A model generated the notes under the pieces. It did no database searches. It saw only the letters and a program-made list of their open reading frames with translations, and had not been told where the DNA came from. Of a stretch of DNA of 64,000 nucleotides, positions 62,012 to 64,000 are shown piece after piece (within the stretch, counting starts at the first letter, position 1; the number at the start of each line of letters is the position of its first letter). Where the stretch lies: assembly GCF_036182465.1 (NCBI RefSeq), contig NZ_CP108081.1, positions 1,116,001-1,180,000 on the forward strand, written 5' to 3'. The stretch comes from Streptomyces sp. NBC_00258. Its GTDB lineage: Bacteria; Actinomycetota; Actinomycetes; Streptomycetales; Streptomycetaceae. The translations under genes were made by a program, and so were the position numbers.

Positions 62012-62773
62012 TCAGTCCTGCACGGCTTCGGTGAAGAAATCCGGTGGTGCCTGCAGGTCGTGAGCGCGGAACAGGACGGCGTGCTCGACGCCCATGGCCT
62101 TGCCGCTCATCGCGGTGAACTTCGGGATGAAGTCCTCGGGGGCGGGGTGGCCCGGGAGCGCGGCCAGGTACGCGGCGTGCGCCTCGAGCGAGGCCACGCC
62201 GCGACGCAGCGGCTCGCCCGTGACCTCGACGCCGTGGGTCGCACCGGAGCCGACGAGGCCGGGGACGAGGAGCCAGCGCACGGAGTGCGGCTGTAGATCC
62301 TCATCGTCGACCTGCTCCGGGAAGACCCACCGGTTCCCCGCGTCGCGCACCGCGTCGAGCGTCGCGAGCCCGGCCGCGCGATGGTCGGCCTGGTCGAAGC
62401 CGTAGGGCGTTTCGAGCTCGTAACCAGTGCCGAGTACGACGTCGGGCTTGAACCGACGGATCTCCCGGCAGATGTCCCGGCGCAGGTCGAGGCCGTAGAC
62501 GAGCACGCCGTCCGGATGTTCGAGGACGGTCAGGTGCTCCACACCGACGACGGCGCAGGCGGCCTGCTGCTCGGCGACGCGCAGGCGTGCCGTCTCCTCA
62601 GGAGGGTTCGGCATGCCGGCCTCGCCGCGGGTGAGCAGCAGATAACCGACCTCGATGTCGCGCGCGGTCCAGCGAGCGACGGCCGCGGACGTGCCGTACT
62701 CCATGTCATCAGGGTGCGCGACGACACAGAGCACGCGCTGGAAGGACTCCTCGGGGAGAGCAGGCAATGTCAT
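62012..62773 (-). CDS. PIG-L family deacetylase
   Basis: The 253-residue enzyme has CVVAHPDDMEYGTSAAVARW near residue 20 and a second zinc segment in FDQADHRAAGLATLDAV. The arrangement fits the LmbE/BshB-like branch that deacetylates N-acetylglucosaminyl compounds. The ATG at 62773 (MTLPALPEE) has AAGGA at ideal spacing; the in-frame ATG at 62782 is too close to it. It lies upstream of the Mca-like gene on the same strand but 430 bp away, so cotranscription is uncertain. Confidence 0.87.
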   Translation of the reverse strand: MTLPALPEESFQRVLCVVAHPDDMEYGTSAAVARWTARDIEVGYLLLTRGEAGMPNPPEETARLRVAEQQAACAVVGVEHLTVLEHPDGVLVYGLDLRRDICREIRRFKPDVVLGTGYELETPYGFDQADHRAAGLATLDAVRDAGNRWVFPEQVDDEDLQPHSVRWLLVPGLVGSGATHGVEVTGEPLRRGVASLEAHAAYLAALPGHPAPEDFIPKFTAMSGKAMGVEHAVLFRAHDLQAPPDFFTEAVQD

Positions 62774-62876
62774 GTCTGCCATCCTTCCGCCCCCAGGGCC
62801 CGCCGTCCGCCGTTTGGACGTGCCGGTGAACGTACTGTGCGATCAGCGCACAGGCACGGTCTGCGGACAGACACCT

Positions 62877-62911
62877 TGGCGCTGTCACCTGAGTGCCAGG
62901 TGACAGCGCCA
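62877..62911 (-). terminator. Terminator hairpin after the lipase gene
   Basis: TGGCGCTGTCACCT and its perfect 14-bp complement flank a 7-nt loop, 20 bp beyond the stop of the minus-strand lipase. Confidence 0.75.
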
Positions 62912-62930
62912 GAGGACGGTGCCGGAAGGA

Positions 62931-64000
62931 TCAGCAGTTGCCGTATTCCGTCTTCCCCGCGAACCGGTCGCCCAGCCAGGCGACGACGTCATTCACCGCC
63001 TGGTTGTCGGCGGTCAGGTGCTCGCCCGGATAGGTCTTCCAGCGCGTGGGCACCTGGGCGGAGCAGTACGCCTGCCGGGTCGCGTCCTCGGTCTCGGTCG
63101 GGATCACCTCGTCGAACAGCCCGCGGTACTGCATGACGGGGAAGCCGATTTCGTACTTGGCGCCCGAGCCCCTCGGCCCGATGCGTGTGCCCAGCTTCTG
63201 CCGGTCCACGACCTCGCCCCACGTGGTGCCGTCACCGCCCGCCAGGGCGTAAATCCCGTCGAGGGAAAGCTGGTCCGTGCTGTAGTTCTCGACCTTCTGT
63301 CCCGCGAAGTTCGCGATGGTTCCCACCAAGCACAGGGACTTGGCCTTCTCGATTGCCTCCTTGCCGGTGCCGTTCATGATTTCGTCGAACGGCATCTGCG
63401 GGTGCGCGGCCGCCAGGCCGACCAGGGCGTCCGCGAGGAAGCCCGCGAAGGGACCGCCGTCCAGGGCCTTCGCGACGGCCTTCAGATCACCGGGGACACC
63501 TCCGGAGGCGTCGGCGACGACGTTGACATCGGGTGCGTACGAGTCCGCCAGCTGCGCCGCCCAGAGGCTGGCCGCGCCTCCTTCCGAGTAGCCCCAGAGG
63601 CCGACCGGCGCCTTGCCGTCCAGGCCGCTGCCGGGTACGGCGGGCGCGACCCTGGCGATGTCCAGCAGTGCGTGCCCGGCGTCCTGCCCGGAGACGTACG
63701 GGTGGGTCTGCCCGGTCAGATAGCCCGCCCCGTCCGTGGCGGCGATGGCGTAACCGGCCTTCAGGGCGGCGGAGATGTTGTCGCCCTCGTACGCGTCCTG
63801 GTACTCGCCGGCCAGTTGCTTGGAGAAGGCGCACTGGGGGCCGAGGCCCAGCGTGCCGGGGTTGAACGCCACGATCGGGCGCGGCCCCGGACCCCGCCAC
63901 TCGGCCTTCGGCACCGCGACCGTACCGGAGACGGCTACCGGCCCGCCGGCATTGTTCGTGGAGCTGTACTGCACCTTCCAGGCGTCCATGGGGATGTTGC
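62931..64000 (-). CDS. Secretory lipase (LIP family), 5' end outside window
   Basis: The frame is open to the right edge, so the N-terminus, probably including a signal peptide, lies beyond the window. The visible 356 residues show the secretory-lipase layout: VQYSSTNNAGGPVAVSGTV, GYAIAATDGAGYLTGQTHPY, nucleophile elbow LWGYSEGGAASLWAA, VMQYRGLFDEVIP with the probable acid and PGEHLTADNQAVND with the catalytic His. Relatives are extracellular triacylglycerol lipases and esterases. A strong hairpin follows the stop. Confidence 0.87.
   Translation of the reverse strand, partial: NIPMDAWKVQYSSTNNAGGPVAVSGTVAVPKAEWRGPGPRPIVAFNPGTLGLGPQCAFSKQLAGEYQDAYEGDNISAALKAGYAIAATDGAGYLTGQTHPYVSGQDAGHALLDIARVAPAVPGSGLDGKAPVGLWGYSEGGAASLWAAQLADSYAPDVNVVADASGGVPGDLKAVAKALDGGPFAGFLADALVGLAAAHPQMPFDEIMNGTGKEAIEKAKSLCLVGTIANFAGQKVENYSTDQLSLDGIYALAGGDGTTWGEVVDRQKLGTRIGPRGSGAKYEIGFPVMQYRGLFDEVIPTETEDATRQAYCSAQVPTRWKTYPGEHLTADNQAVNDVVAWLGDRFAGKTEYGNC

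Noticed and set aside
1..64000. tRNA, rRNA and riboswitches
   Set aside because: No cloverleaf-like, rRNA-like or known aptamer core sequence was noticed by eye; a covariance-model scan would be needed to exclude small RNAs.

Overview
The window is GC-rich actinobacterial DNA, almost certainly from a Streptomyces or close relative. The signs are the strong GC bias at third codon positions, frequent GTG starts, ATGA/GTGA stop-start overlaps inside operons, many NarL-type two-component systems, MmyB-like XRE regulators, DUF4333 and DUF6243 proteins, a mycothiol-amidase-like PIG-L enzyme and an Rv1733c-like protein. The mix of intact insertion sequences, transposase fragments and frameshifted genes fits an accessory region such as a chromosome arm. 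I saw no rRNA, tRNA or CRISPR.

1-6.5 kb: a truncated HTH gene with a coupled small membrane protein, a 40-residue small ORF, a large HTH/NB-ARC/TPR (STAND) protein, a truncated transposase and a complete ISAs1-family element with 19-bp perfect ends. 6.9-16.4 kb: an anti-sigma-like ATPase, then a detoxification-like block: two near-identical MmyB-type regulators with matching promoters and operators, quinone reductases, an isochorismatase-fold enzyme, a hydrolase, an Old Yellow Enzyme, an SRPBCC protein and a cupin. The hydrolase and the Old Yellow Enzyme are frameshifted. 16.6-20.4 kb: a VOC protein and a response regulator coupled to a double-length sensor kinase. 20.5-28.8 kb: an IS5-family element with a coupled second gene, two paralogous secreted peptidoglycan-binding proteins sharing an upstream element, lipoproteins, small membrane proteins and remnants of several IS families.

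29-40 kb: a secreted esterase, an ABC-permease relic, a universal stress protein, a divergent LysR/M20 peptidase pair, a serine beta-lactamase-like hydrolase, a decayed Doc-like toxin region, a DUF6243 gene ending in a 24-bp perfect hairpin, and a third quinone reductase. 41-47.3 kb: an MMPL exporter, an orphaned histidine kinase followed by a relic of its regulator, a secreted SGNH lipase whose promoter matches the exporter's, and a response regulator without its phospho-acceptor Asp. 47.2-52.4 kb: a DedA/phospholipid-methyltransferase-like operon and two complete two-component systems arranged tail to tail.

52.7-64 kb: two DksA/TraR-like proteins, an MreB-like protein and an Rv1733c-like protein in one direction; a monooxygenase/hydrolase pair; an ArsR/AHA1/RibD-like operon with a palindrome at its promoter; an unknown 383-residue protein; two PIG-L deacetylases; and a secreted lipase that runs off the right edge. 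Inferred themes are stress and redox sensing through NarL-type systems, xenobiotic or quinone detoxification, and envelope or lipid modification.
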